64,000 nt of DNA from HGM04593 sp964423665 (GTDB taxonomy: Bacteria > Bacteroidota > Bacteroidia > Bacteroidales > Bacteroidaceae), in contig CAYRFX010000001.1 of NCBI GenBank assembly GCA_964423665.1, positions 1-64,000 of the forward strand, given 5' to 3'. The notes beneath the pieces are model-generated. The model was not told the DNA's origin. It did no database searches and was given only the letters and a program-made list of their open reading frames with translations. Of the stretch, positions 40,033-49,089 are shown one piece after another (within the stretch, counting starts at the first letter, position 1; every line of letters starts with the position of its first letter). The position numbers were made by a program, and so were the translations under genes.

Positions 40033-41295
40033 ATGAAGCTTAGAAGAGTTGTTGTAACAGGTCTTGGTGTCGTTTCTCCATTGGGTAATACGGTTTCTCA
40101 AGTATGGGAAAATGCCGTAAATGGAGTGAGTGGCGCAGGACCTATTACTCGTTTTGATAGCTATCTGTTCAAGACGCAATTTGCTTGTGAGGTAAAGAAC
40201 TTCGACCCCACAGAGTATATGGATCGTCGTGAAGCACGCAAGGTCGATACCGTGACACAGTATAGTGTCGCTTCGGCTGTTCAGGCAATAACAGATAGCG
40301 GTCTGGATTTTGAAAAGATGGATGCCAACCGCGCCGGCGTGGTTTTTGGTGTGGGTATAGGTGGAATAGGTGCATTGGAAGATGAGATTCGTGCATACAC
40401 GCAGAATCCCGAGAATGGTCCTCGTTTTTCCCCTTTCCTCATCACCAAGATGATTGCCGATATATCGGCAGGCATTATATCCATCAGATATGGTCTTAAA
40501 GGTCCCAACTTCGTAACTACTGCGGCCTGCGCATCTTCTTCAAATGCTCTTATTGATGCATTTGACCAGATTCGCTTAAACAGAGCCGATGTGATTGTTG
40601 CCGGTGGTGCCGAGGCTCCTATATGTTTCACTGCGGTGGGTGCTTTTAATGCAATGCACGCTCTTTCGACCCGCAATGATGACCCTGCCGGAGCTTCACG
40701 CCCATTCAGCAAGAGCCGCGACGGATTTGTGATGGCAGAGGGCTCGGCATGTTTGATACTCGAGGAGTATGAGCACGCTGTTGCACGCGGTGCCAAGATT
40801 TATGCCGAGATTGTAGGGTCGGGACTTACTGCCGATGCTTATCACATCACAGCACCCCATCCCGATGGCGATGGCGCTATGCGTGTGATGAAGAACGCTA
40901 TTGAAGAGGCCGGAATCTCTCCCGAGGACGTTGATTATATCAATGTTCATGGAACATCTACCTATGCAGGTGATATTGCAGAGCTTAAGGCTATTAAGAC
41001 TCTTTTCGGTGAGCATGCATATAAGCTCAACATAAGTTCTACAAAGTCTATGACCGGGCACCTGCTTGGTGCCGCAGGAGCTATTGAGGCTATGCTCACA
41101 GTACTTGCTGTGAAGAATGGAATTGTTCCTCCTACAATCAACCACGAAGAGGGTGATGAGGATCCCGAAATAGACTATGCGCTGAACTTTACCTTTAACA
41201 AGGCTCAGAAGAGAGATATTAAGGTTGCCATCTCCAACACATTCGGATTTGGCGGTCATAATGCATCAATTGCTTTTAAGAAAGTTGAAGGCTAA
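40033..41295 (+). CDS. fabF: 3-oxoacyl-ACP synthase II
   Basis: 420 residues, standard for KAS II. The thiolase-fold active site is Cys166 (TTAACASSSNAL), His306 (NVHGTSTYAGD) and His343 (KSMTGHLLGAAGA). It elongates acyl-ACP with malonyl-ACP. Its 3' end overlaps the start of rnc. Confidence 0.97.
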   Translation: MKLRRVVVTGLGVVSPLGNTVSQVWENAVNGVSGAGPITRFDSYLFKTQFACEVKNFDPTEYMDRREARKVDTVTQYSVASAVQAITDSGLDFEKMDANRAGVVFGVGIGGIGALEDEIRAYTQNPENGPRFSPFLITKMIADISAGIISIRYGLKGPNFVTTAACASSSNALIDAFDQIRLNRADVIVAGGAEAPICFTAVGAFNAMHALSTRNDDPAGASRPFSKSRDGFVMAEGSACLILEEYEHAVARGAKIYAEIVGSGLTADAYHITAPHPDGDGAMRVMKNAIEEAGISPEDVDYINVHGTSTYAGDIAELKAIKTLFGEHAYKLNISSTKSMTGHLLGAAGAIEAMLTVLAVKNGIVPPTINHEEGDEDPEIDYALNFTFNKAQKRDIKVAISNTFGFGGHNASIAFKKVEG

Positions 41296-42010
41296 TAAGG
41301 TTTTTAAGAAGATTATAGATAAGATAAGACTGCTATCCTGCAAAGATAGGGAGTCTTATCTTTTGTTGTATTCTATACTCGGCTTTGTGCCGGGCAGTCT
41401 GAAGCCATATAAGATGGCTATGACTCACAGCTCCTCTACGGCGGGTAAGTTGGCATGCAATGAACGCCTGGAGTTTCTTGGCGATGCTGTGCTGAGCTCT
41501 GTTACTGCCGATTTCCTCTATTCTCGTTTCAAGCGTGAGCGTGAGGGGTTTCTCTCAAAATCGCGCAGTAATCTTGTTTGTCGCGAACGGCTTAACGAAC
41601 TTGCGCTGGAGATTGGTCTCGACCGCTTTGTGCATGCTTGTGGTGCGATGAACAAGCATAATAATTATATTTACGGCAATGCCCTTGAGGCTCTTATCGG
41701 GGCAATATATATTGATAAAGGCTATAAATATTGCAGAACCTTTTTGCTCGAGAAGGTCTTTTCTCGTTTGGATAATATAGAGTCTGTGGTGCGCCTCGAT
41801 AAGAATTATAAGAGCAAGTTGATAGAATGGTCTCAAAAGCAGCATCGCAAGGTTGTCTTTAAGATTGTAGCCGAGGATCAGCGTGCCGATGGCACATTCT
41901 TTGTCTCAGAGGTTCTGATTGATGGTGAGTTCTATGGCCGTGGCGAGGGCTTCTCCAAGCGTGAGAGTCAGCAGAACGCGGCGCGTGTAGCTGTCGAGAA
42001 GATTGGCTGA
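41261..42010 (+). CDS. rnc: Ribonuclease III
   Basis: About 249 residues. The RNase III catalytic signature is NERLEFLGDAVLSSVTADFL, with the second metal site in ALEALIGAIYIDKGYK. A dsRNA-binding domain ends the protein (YKSKLIEWSQKQHRKVVFKI, SKRESQQNAARVAVEKIG). It processes rRNA and other double-stranded RNA. The start is uncertain: ATG at 41261 overlaps fabF by 35 bp; a later TTG just before LKANKVFKK, or an earlier ATG at 41225, is also possible. Confidence 0.92.
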   Translation: MHQLLLRKLKANKVFKKIIDKIRLLSCKDRESYLLLYSILGFVPGSLKPYKMAMTHSSSTAGKLACNERLEFLGDAVLSSVTADFLYSRFKREREGFLSKSRSNLVCRERLNELALEIGLDRFVHACGAMNKHNNYIYGNALEALIGAIYIDKGYKYCRTFLLEKVFSRLDNIESVVRLDKNYKSKLIEWSQKQHRKVVFKIVAEDQRADGTFFVSEVLIDGEFYGRGEGFSKRESQQNAARVAVEKIG

Positions 42011-42053
42011 TTGTTTTTATAAATATTATTATCTCTGTTGCGCAGTTCGTGCA

Positions 42054-42088
42054 CAACAAGGAATCTTGTTGGAGTTTTCGTTTTTTTT
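42054..42088 (+). terminator. Intrinsic terminator of acpP-fabF-rnc
   Basis: CAACAAG and CTTGTTG form a 7-bp stem around GAAT, followed by a T-rich run (TTTTCGTTTTTTTT). Confidence 0.8.
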
Positions 42089-42099
42089 ATTCTAATTCT

Positions 42100-42131
42100 T
42101 TTGAGAAACACTTAAAATAGTGCTAACTTTG
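42100..42131 (+). promoter_or_regulatory. Strong promoter in front of the structured RNA
   Basis: TTTG, exactly 20 nt and TAACTTTG, a full match to the Bacteroidetes consensus. It lies just after the rnc terminator, and no open frame begins within 300 bp downstream. Confidence 0.85.
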
Positions 42132-42137
42132 TGCAGT

Positions 42138-42386
42138 TCGCAGAACTGTACATATTTTTTAGGACGTTTTAGCGTAATTATCCCTTACTTGAATCTGGAC
42201 AATTCATTGACTGTTGGATAATGAGCAAGAACGTCCACGTCTTTGGTGTATACTTACCTCAATTGAGGGGAAGATATATCAATTGGCGTGGACTTAGCTT
42301 ATTATACAGTCATGGCTGTCCAGAACTTTTGGTGTATTCCAAAAGAGCCAAGTAAGGTAATGAGTTGGTTCCACGCCTCTTTTTTA
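42138..42386 (+). ncRNA. Rod-shaped structured RNA, class unassigned (6S-like shape)
   Basis: After the promoter at 42100-42131 the sequence folds by eye into nested stems: 42183-42191 with 42349-42357 (CCTTACTTG/CAAGTAAGG), 42194-42201 with 42317-42324, 42208-42214 with 42306-42312, 42218-42226 with 42297-42305 (one G-U), 42233-42239 with 42287-42293, and a terminal CCTC-AATT-GAGG. A side hairpin TTTTGG/CCAAAA sits at 42327-42344. A T6 run at 42380-42385 ends the unit. I see none of the SRP, RNase P or tmRNA core motifs. The long rod and length near 250 nt fit 6S RNA, but this is not established. Confidence 0.7.
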
Positions 42387-42456
42387 TCTTATATAAAATA
42401 TTCTAGGAGGCATAGTGGTACTTTGATACTTTGTTTAATGTTATTATAATACTATT

Positions 42457-44427
42457 ATGAGACCTTTAAAGACTTTTGTTGTTATCTTTTCAACTTTGTT
42501 GTATGGTTTTACTGCTTATTCTCAGAGTGAGGTCACAAGCAGAAAGATTGCTAGAACAGATTTTGTAAATCGGGAATTCTTCTCTTTGTTTGACTCGTTT
42601 GGGGAGAGTGGTGTATGGCAAGCAAAACTATCGGAGATTAGCGGTATGAATTTTGAGCAAGCGCAAAATTTTAATCCCTATAATCCAATAAGTTCAGGTG
42701 GAACTAAAACCGGAGTTGTGGGTAGCAACTGTGGAATGCAAAGAGCTGTAAATCTGGTAGACTTGCAAGCTAAAGGTAGGAATGTGGATTACCTTTTTAT
42801 AGAAAATGTCAATGATGCAAATGATGTAACTCATATTGGAACAATTGACGATCCTGCTTGGTTTAGGACTCAAGAAATAACGTTGCTTGTTGATGTGAAA
42901 TTATCCTCGGTAAATGAGGCAGATAGGTATTGGAAAGATAATTACGACAGTTTGCTCCAGCAAGTAGCAGAGAGAAAAAACGGTACTGTATTGTTGTTGC
43001 CTTATGAGACAGCTAATAACGGGTATAAATTTGTCATAGAAAAAGGTGCCCAAAAAGATGGGGATATCTTTGTGACAATAGGTACACGCTCTTTTGGGAT
43101 AAATGTTACAAGCGGGATGTCTGCTCAGGAGATAATATTGCTTTTGAATCAGTATAATTATGGGGCAGGGTGGACAACAACTATCGTAAATGACTCGTCA
43201 ATTGTAGTATCGTATTATATCTCGTCGTCTATAGATGTATCTATTGATGTTGGGGATACCGGTGTAGAATGTTCTAAGGAAATCTGTAATTCATATGCTA
43301 AAAGGGCGTATATCTTTACCGGCACAACGAGTGAGGAGTGGAATGATATAACTAATTGGAAGACTTATGTGACAACTTATTCGCAATATAAGGGATTATT
43401 GGAGTATTTGATTTCTAATTTGAAAGATACTAAGATATATTGGATGATACCATCATATTTCGCTTTTGATTATAATGATTTGCCAACAGACGAAGATGGC
43501 GAGATTGATATGGAGCAGATAGAAAAGCGCTTGAAGAATGTTAATATAATATTTGATTGTCAAAAGAACGTTTGTGCTTATTATGACATACCTGTTCTTG
43601 ATGTTCAAAACGAATGCGGGATAGATATATACAATGCTTCGCAATTCTATAATAACAATAATGTACACCCTAAAAAGGAAGGATATTATAGATGGGCGGA
43701 AACAATGTATAGGTTGATGACGGAGAAAACTATTATTGATGGTGAAACATATGCCAGTGAGAATGAAGAGGATTTTGAGAAGATATGCTATAAACGTACA
43801 TTTAATAATACCGATTGGCAGGCTTGGTATGTACCATTTAACATCGATCGCAGTATGTTTGCTGATGACTTTGAGGTTGCTTATATAAATAACGTTCATC
43901 AATGGGACGACGATGACGATGGCGCAATTGACCGTACGGAGATAGAGTGTATAAAGATTACAGAAGGTGAATTACAGGCAAACACTCCTTATATGATAAA
44001 ATCAAAGAGTGTGGGAGAAAAAACAATTGTAGTTGAAAACTCGACATTGTATGCTGCAGTCGAACAGGAAATTAATTGCTCTTCAACAAAAGAAAAATAT
44101 ACTTTTACGGGTACATACAAACCGCTGGCAGATACAGAGCTTGTTGATTGCTATGCACTAAGTGGTGGCGCGTGGAAACTATTGGAGCAAGGTTCTGTGC
44201 TTAACCCCTTTAGGGTATATCTCAAGATTGAGAATCGCGAAAATAGTGCTCTGGTTCCGGAAAGAGTTATTGATATAAGCATTATTGGCGAGGGCAATTC
44301 AACAGCGATAGACATTGTTGCTCCCGACGAATCTGCAAATGTTTATTATAATCTTCAGGGCTGCCGGGTGAATAATCCTACAAAAGGGGTGTATATATTT
44401 AATGGAAAGCTTGTAAGTATCCCATAG
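42457..44427 (+). CDS. Secreted SGNH-hydrolase-like protein with C-terminal beta domains
   Basis: 656 residues with a signal peptide (MRPLKTFVVIFSTLLYGFTAYSQ cut after about residue 22). An N-terminal part has FFSLFDSFGESGVWQAKLSE, VVGSNCGMQRAVNL and later NNNNVHPKKEGYYRWAETMY, where the D/VHP block suits SGNH hydrolases; the usual GDSL serine block is replaced by FDSFGES. The middle (residues 445-600) has no match I recognise. The end YYNLQGCRVNNPTKGVYIFN resembles C-terminal tails of secreted Prevotella-type proteins. The substrate is unknown, possibly a glycan ester. The stop is TAG. Confidence 0.6.
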   Translation: MRPLKTFVVIFSTLLYGFTAYSQSEVTSRKIARTDFVNREFFSLFDSFGESGVWQAKLSEISGMNFEQAQNFNPYNPISSGGTKTGVVGSNCGMQRAVNLVDLQAKGRNVDYLFIENVNDANDVTHIGTIDDPAWFRTQEITLLVDVKLSSVNEADRYWKDNYDSLLQQVAERKNGTVLLLPYETANNGYKFVIEKGAQKDGDIFVTIGTRSFGINVTSGMSAQEIILLLNQYNYGAGWTTTIVNDSSIVVSYYISSSIDVSIDVGDTGVECSKEICNSYAKRAYIFTGTTSEEWNDITNWKTYVTTYSQYKGLLEYLISNLKDTKIYWMIPSYFAFDYNDLPTDEDGEIDMEQIEKRLKNVNIIFDCQKNVCAYYDIPVLDVQNECGIDIYNASQFYNNNNVHPKKEGYYRWAETMYRLMTEKTIIDGETYASENEEDFEKICYKRTFNNTDWQAWYVPFNIDRSMFADDFEVAYINNVHQWDDDDDGAIDRTEIECIKITEGELQANTPYMIKSKSVGEKTIVVENSTLYAAVEQEINCSSTKEKYTFTGTYKPLADTELVDCYALSGGAWKLLEQGSVLNPFRVYLKIENRENSALVPERVIDISIIGEGNSTAIDIVAPDESANVYYNLQGCRVNNPTKGVYIFNGKLVSIP

Positions 44428-44470
44428 TTTGTTCCTGTATTCATTATTTAGTGAAAGAGAATGTGTTAAA

Positions 44471-44653
44471 ATGAATTTTGATTCGTCTATTATGTGTAAG
44501 AAATATTATAAATCACCGATTTGTGTTTGTGTTCAAGTCTCATTGACAAACATAATGGAGTCTTCGTTCACTTCTGTTGGTGGAACTGGAAATCCTGATG
44601 CCCCGGTGCATCGTGGGGAGTGGGGAACGTTGTGGTCCCCCTCTAAGAATTAA
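44471..44653 (+). CDS. Small peptide gene of unknown function
   Basis: 60 residues from ATG at 44471 (or 53 from ATG 44492). It has the form M-CKKYYKSPICVCVQVSL, then ESSFTSVGGTGNPDAPVHRG and EWGTLW. Short proteins of this layout (basic start, K-x-Y-x-x-P, Gly/Asn-rich middle, RGxWGxLW end) occur in Prevotella-like genomes without a function. It follows the secreted SGNH-like gene by 43 bp and may share its transcript. Confidence 0.55.
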   Translation: MNFDSSIMCKKYYKSPICVCVQVSLTNIMESSFTSVGGTGNPDAPVHRGEWGTLWSPSKN

Positions 44654-44682
44654 CGAAAATTGGAGATTTCTGTGGCAATAGC

Positions 44683-45714
44683 TTATTTCTTTATTAGCAA
44701 TCTTTTTACAAATCTATTCATCGGTTTTTCGAAATAGTTATATGAGAGATAGCTTATTACAATTATTGTCAGCAAGGTGATTGTTGCTGCTGCAATAGGT
44801 GGCAACTCTGTAATGTGGCTGCCTATGGCACTTATTACAAGTAACTGTGTCAAGTATATGCCGTAACTTATTTCACCGCCTATGATAAGGGTTTTTGTTT
44901 TAAGAACTCTTGACAGTGCTCCTTTTTGCAGTGAAAAGGAGAGTATTATTGCTGTTATTGGCAACCAGTAGTAGAATGAGTAGCGGTATGCTTTGGGAAT
45001 CTCTTCTGCGCAGCTGTAGAAGATGACAAATAGTAATATAGATGCACATTCGATGACGCTTGCCACGGTGCAGCTGATATTTTTCTCTTTTATTTTGTTG
45101 TGAGCGTGCCACAGGAGTATTCCGACGATAAAATCGGGCAGGCGTGTTATGGGGTTCGTGTACCATACTCCTTTAATGTAGTTTTCGGGTGTTATGTTGC
45201 TGCCGATAATGACAATGAGTATGGCTGCGGATAATGCTGTAACAAGCTTTCTGGGGCTTTTGACTAATGGTAGTGCGAACGGGAACAGCAGGTAAAACAG
45301 TTGCTCGCAGCAGAGGCTCCATGCGGGTGAATTAAGGGCGAAGAAGAAGTCGGAGCGTGGAATATATGCGTTGGTGAGGGTAGCCGAGGTGAGCAGGTGT
45401 GCCCAGGAGAGTGGTTGCGTGGCTGCAAATGTGCCGCAGGTGAATAACGCAATTACAAGGGTGAGGAGATGGAGGGGGTATATGCGTGCTATGCGCGCTA
45501 CCCAGAACTCTTTTTTGCTGCATGTTTCATTAGTCAGCCTGTCGGTGTAATTGTATGCAATAATAAACCCGCTTAGAATAAAAAAGAAACTCACTCCCAC
45601 ATATCCCTCTTTGAATATATGTGTCGAGAATGCTTCCTCATCTATCATGCAGAGATGTGATAGATATACCATAAGGGCGAAGATGAGTCTTAACGAAGTG
45701 AGTGTGTCAATCAT
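44683..45714 (-). CDS. Acyltransferase-3 (OafA-like) membrane protein
   Basis: 343 residues with about ten membrane segments. IDTLTSLRLIFALMVYLSHL, GVSFFFILSGFIIAYNYTDR and FWVARIARIYPLHLLTLVIA carry the R-x10-H and SGF motifs of the family. It O-acetylates a surface or envelope glycan. It is six bases downstream of folB and apparently in one transcript with it. Confidence 0.9.
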   Translation of the reverse strand: MIDTLTSLRLIFALMVYLSHLCMIDEEAFSTHIFKEGYVGVSFFFILSGFIIAYNYTDRLTNETCSKKEFWVARIARIYPLHLLTLVIALFTCGTFAATQPLSWAHLLTSATLTNAYIPRSDFFFALNSPAWSLCCEQLFYLLFPFALPLVKSPRKLVTALSAAILIVIIGSNITPENYIKGVWYTNPITRLPDFIVGILLWHAHNKIKEKNISCTVASVIECASILLFVIFYSCAEEIPKAYRYSFYYWLPITAIILSFSLQKGALSRVLKTKTLIIGGEISYGIYLTQLLVISAIGSHITELPPIAAATITLLTIIVISYLSYNYFEKPMNRFVKRLLIKK

Positions 45715-45720
45715 GAGTTT

Positions 45721-46089
45721 TTATCTTTTTGCCTTCATGGTTACGGCTGCGCTAAGCCTGTCACCGCCCATGGGAGGGGTGTCCTTGCGCAGAGAAATTT
45801 CAATGGATTCTACCAAAGTGAAACGGTGGAGTAACGTGGACATTATTCTGTGGCATACGTTTTCGAGCAGTTGCGAAGGTGTGTTCATCTCCTCCTTTAT
45901 GGCCTCGTAAACATCGGCATAGCTGACGGTACCCTCAATGTTGTCGCTCGCAGCGCAGCTGCTGTTGTTCAAGTGTAGTTGTATATTTATAGTGAACCAT
46001 GCGCCAATTAAGCGTTCCTGCTCCAGCACCCCGTGATGTGCATAGAGGTGTATGTCCTGCAACTCAATTATGTAGCTTGTTATTTGCAT
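45721..46089 (-). CDS. folB: Dihydroneopterin aldolase
   Basis: 122 residues. IIELQDIHLYAHHGVLEQER is the family start with the active-site YAHHGV, SYADVYEAIKEEM the Tyr-Ala-x-Val-Tyr block, and LLENVCHRI the Glu-bearing helix. It splits dihydroneopterin to 6-hydroxymethyl-dihydropterin in folate synthesis. Length is normal. Confidence 0.95.
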   Translation of the reverse strand: MQITSYIIELQDIHLYAHHGVLEQERLIGAWFTINIQLHLNNSSCAASDNIEGTVSYADVYEAIKEEMNTPSQLLENVCHRIMSTLLHRFTLVESIEISLRKDTPPMGGDRLSAAVTMKAKR

Positions 46090-46101
46090 CTTTCTTTAAG
46101 T

Positions 46102-46138
46102 GCAAAGCCTGCCTGTATTGCAGGGCAGGCTTTGCATG
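46102..46138 (-). terminator. Hairpin after nrdJ
   Basis: TGCAAAGCCTGCC and GGCAGGCTTTGCA form a 13-bp stem with a loop of about 10 nt, 31 bp beyond the nrdJ stop. No strong U-tract follows. Confidence 0.6.
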
Positions 46139-46169
46139 AATCTATATAGTGTGTATAATAAAGTTTTCT

Positions 46170-48698
46170 TTATCCGCACTTTGAGTATCCGCAACTGGGG
46201 CAGTGCAGGCAACCCTCTTCAAAGATCAGCTGATTCTTGCAGTTGGGGCACTTTTCTGCCGATGTTGCGCCATCTGTAATATAACGTTTGAGAGCTCTTT
46301 CCACGCCATTCTTCCATGTGTTGATGTTGTCTGAACCCAATTCAAGTGATGATATAAGTTTTACCACCTGTTCTATGGGCATTTTGTAGCGTAATACTCC
46401 CGAGATGAGCTTGGCGTAGTTCCAGAACTCGGGGTTGAAACGTTCTGACAGTCCTTCAATGGTAGTCTTGTAGCCTATTTTGTTCTCAAACTGGAAATCG
46501 TATCGCTTGCTGCCGTCGTCGTTTATGTGTTTGATGATGATGCCATGCGTTACATTCTTGGGCAGAGGAATTCCGTCTTCGTCGTCCTGCTGACCGGTGA
46601 ATATCTCATAGGGAGCACCGTTGAGCAGGCCGATGAATGCCACCCATTTCTCTTTGTTGTTTTGGAAACGCACAACGTCGGCCTCCAGGATTGTGGGGCG
46701 CACCTCTGTGATGATGGGTTTCATCTCTTCGCTCTTTTGCTCTTTCTTGCTGTCGGTTGAAACGAGCACGCCGGCGCGTGAACCATCGCGATATACGGTG
46801 CAACCTTTGCAACCACACTTCCATGCAGTGATATACAGCTCGTTCACAAGTTTCTCATCAACATTGTTGGGCAGGTTGATGGTTACGCTGATAGAGTGGT
46901 CCACCCACTTTTGTATGCGTCCCTGCATCTCTACCTTTGCTACCCAGTCGATGTCGTTTGATGTGGCTTTTGCATAGGGCGAGCGTGCCACTATATTGTC
47001 TATCTCCACTTGCGAGTAGCGTTTGGTGGTGTCTATGCCGCTCTTCTTCATCCACTCTATAAATTTGTGGTGATAAACAATGTACTCTTCAAAGGTGTCG
47101 CCGTTCTCGTCGGTGAAGTCCACATGAACCTCGGGGTCGTTGGGGTTTACTTTGCGGCGGCGTTTATATACGGGCATAAATACGGGTTCTATGCCCGATG
47201 TGGTCTGTGTCATTATGCTCACTGTGCCGGTGGGGGCAATTGTGAGGCATGCAATGTTGCGGCGACCATATTTCTTCATATCCTCGTAAAGTTGAGGGTC
47301 GGCTTCTCGCAGGCGATTGATAAAGGGGTTTTTCTCCTCGCGTTTGTAGTCGAATATCTCAAAGGCACCGCGCTCTTTTGCCATTGTTACAGAAGAACCA
47401 TAGGCAGCAAGAGCTACCAGTTTGTGCACCTCCACCGAGAAGTCTATTGCTTCGGGGCTGCCGTAGCGCATTCCCATTGCTGCGAGCATATCGCCCTCGG
47501 CTGTGATACCTACACCGGTGCGGCGTCCCATGCTGCTCTTACGATAAATCTTCTCCCATAACTTCTTCTCAGCCTCTTTAACCTCTTCAATCTCGGGGTC
47601 ACTTTCAACTTTCTTTTGAATAGCTTCAATCTTTTCAAGTTCAAGGTCGATGATGTCGTCCATCATGCGGATAGCTTTCTTTGTGTGCTCGCGTAGCAGG
47701 TCAAAGTCGAAACGTGCCTCGGGGGTGAAGGGATCGATGACGTAAGAATAGAGGTTTATTGCAATAAGACGGCATGAGTCGTAGGGGCAGAGGGGAATCT
47801 CGCCACAAGGGTTGGTCGAAACGGTCTTGAAACCGAGGTCGGCGTAACAATCGGGGATTGACTCGCGTTCAATGGTATCCCAGAAGAGAACACCGGGCTC
47901 TGCCGACTTCCATGCGTTGTGAATGATTTTCTTCCAGATATCTCCTGCATTAACCTCCTTGGAAACGATTGGATTGGCAGAGTCTATTGGGTATTTCTGT
48001 GTGTATGGTTTCTCCTCTGTAACGGCTTGCATGAACTCGTCGTCAATCTTTACCGATACGTTTGCGCCGGTTACTTTTCCCTCTGTCATTTTTGCGTCAA
48101 TGAACGCCTCGGCATCGGGGTGCTTGATGGAGACGCTGAGCATGAGTGCTCCGCGGCGACCGTCCTGCGCAACCTCGCGTGTTGAGTTGGAATAGCGCTC
48201 CATGAAGGGAACAAGACCGGTTGATGTGAGTGCTGAGTTTTTTACGGGAGAGCCTTTGGGGCGTATGTGTGAAAGGTCGTGTCCTACACCGCCGCGACGT
48301 TTCATCAGTTGCACCTGCTCTTCGTCTATGCGTATGATGCCACCATAAGAATCGGCCTTGCCATCGATGCCTATAACAAAACAGTTTGAGAGGGAGGCTA
48401 TCTGAAAATCGTTGCCTATGCCTGTCATGGGACTACCCGAAGGTACAATGTATCTGAACTTGTCGAGAAGGTCAAATATCTCCTGTGCCGACATGGGGTT
48501 CTCGTACTTCTTTTCGATGCGTGCAATTTCGTTGGCAATACGCCAGTGCATATCTGCCGGTGATTTCTCGTAAATGGTGCCGAAAGAGTCTTTAACGGCA
48601 TACTTGTTTACCCAAACTCTTGCTGCGAGTTCATCGCCGTTGAAGTAGTCGAGTGAAGCCTTGAATGCTTCATCATAGGTGTAGGTTTGCTTTTTCAC
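46170..48698 (-). CDS. nrdJ: Adenosylcobalamin-dependent ribonucleotide reductase (class II)
   Basis: 842 residues. IASLSNCFVIGIDGKADSYG, RRGGVGHDLSHIRPKGSPV, FKTVSTNPCGEIPLCPYDSC with the radical-site Asn-Pro-Cys-Gly-Glu motif, and CLTIAPTGTVSIMTQTTSGI are core motifs. The C-terminus has a zinc ribbon, CPNCKNQLIFEEGCLHCPSC, typical of NrdJ. It reduces ribonucleotides using B12. The B12-dependent mutase fragment at the window end suits an organism that obtains cobalamin. Confidence 0.95.
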   Translation of the reverse strand: MKKQTYTYDEAFKASLDYFNGDELAARVWVNKYAVKDSFGTIYEKSPADMHWRIANEIARIEKKYENPMSAQEIFDLLDKFRYIVPSGSPMTGIGNDFQIASLSNCFVIGIDGKADSYGGIIRIDEEQVQLMKRRGGVGHDLSHIRPKGSPVKNSALTSTGLVPFMERYSNSTREVAQDGRRGALMLSVSIKHPDAEAFIDAKMTEGKVTGANVSVKIDDEFMQAVTEEKPYTQKYPIDSANPIVSKEVNAGDIWKKIIHNAWKSAEPGVLFWDTIERESIPDCYADLGFKTVSTNPCGEIPLCPYDSCRLIAINLYSYVIDPFTPEARFDFDLLREHTKKAIRMMDDIIDLELEKIEAIQKKVESDPEIEEVKEAEKKLWEKIYRKSSMGRRTGVGITAEGDMLAAMGMRYGSPEAIDFSVEVHKLVALAAYGSSVTMAKERGAFEIFDYKREEKNPFINRLREADPQLYEDMKKYGRRNIACLTIAPTGTVSIMTQTTSGIEPVFMPVYKRRRKVNPNDPEVHVDFTDENGDTFEEYIVYHHKFIEWMKKSGIDTTKRYSQVEIDNIVARSPYAKATSNDIDWVAKVEMQGRIQKWVDHSISVTINLPNNVDEKLVNELYITAWKCGCKGCTVYRDGSRAGVLVSTDSKKEQKSEEMKPIITEVRPTILEADVVRFQNNKEKWVAFIGLLNGAPYEIFTGQQDDEDGIPLPKNVTHGIIIKHINDDGSKRYDFQFENKIGYKTTIEGLSERFNPEFWNYAKLISGVLRYKMPIEQVVKLISSLELGSDNINTWKNGVERALKRYITDGATSAEKCPNCKNQLIFEEGCLHCPSCGYSKCG

Positions 48699-48756
48699 TT
48701 TGGTTGGTTATTTTTTTGTTATTTATTGTTCCTGTGGTCGTTTTTATAAGCAAGCA

Positions 48757-48787
48757 CAAATTTATATGTAATTTATGTAATAACCAA
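48757..48787 (-). promoter_or_regulatory. Promoter of nrdJ
   Basis: TAAATTTG on the minus strand matches TAnnTTTG; TTGG lies about 19 nt upstream. I see no cobalamin riboswitch in the short leader. Confidence 0.55.
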
Positions 48788-48789
48788 TT

Positions 48790-49031
48790 ATTTTTATTTT
48801 TAGTTTTCAACTTGTTGTAAAGTTTTCCGAAAATATTTGCAATCTGTTGATAATCAAAGCTGTAAAAATTTTAGAGGTGCAAAAAGTTTTCCCAAATGGA
48901 TTTTTGGGGTTCATGTCAGAGCGTTTTTCTTCTCTTTTTTGTTCACTCATGTACTTGGCGGTGTTTTGGAAAAATATTTTTCTCTTCCTTTCTGTTGTAC
49001 TTTTATGGAAATTGTTTTTGTGGTTTTTGCG
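48790..49031. other. Non-coding spacer between nrdJ and dnaA
   Basis: AT-rich. It contains TGTTGATAA at 48845-48853, one mismatch from a DnaA box, but no convincing cluster. No gene is recognised. Confidence 0.5.
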
Positions 49032-49064
49032 AAAAAAAAATCCGCAGTGGAAAACTGCGGATTC
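49031..49064 (-). terminator. Intrinsic terminator of dnaA
   Basis: On the minus strand AATCCGCAGT and ACTGCGGATT form a 10-bp stem with a 5-nt loop, followed by a run of T. It is 26 bp after the dnaA stop. Confidence 0.92.
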
Positions 49065-49089
49065 AAAATGAATTTTATGATTGTTCTTT

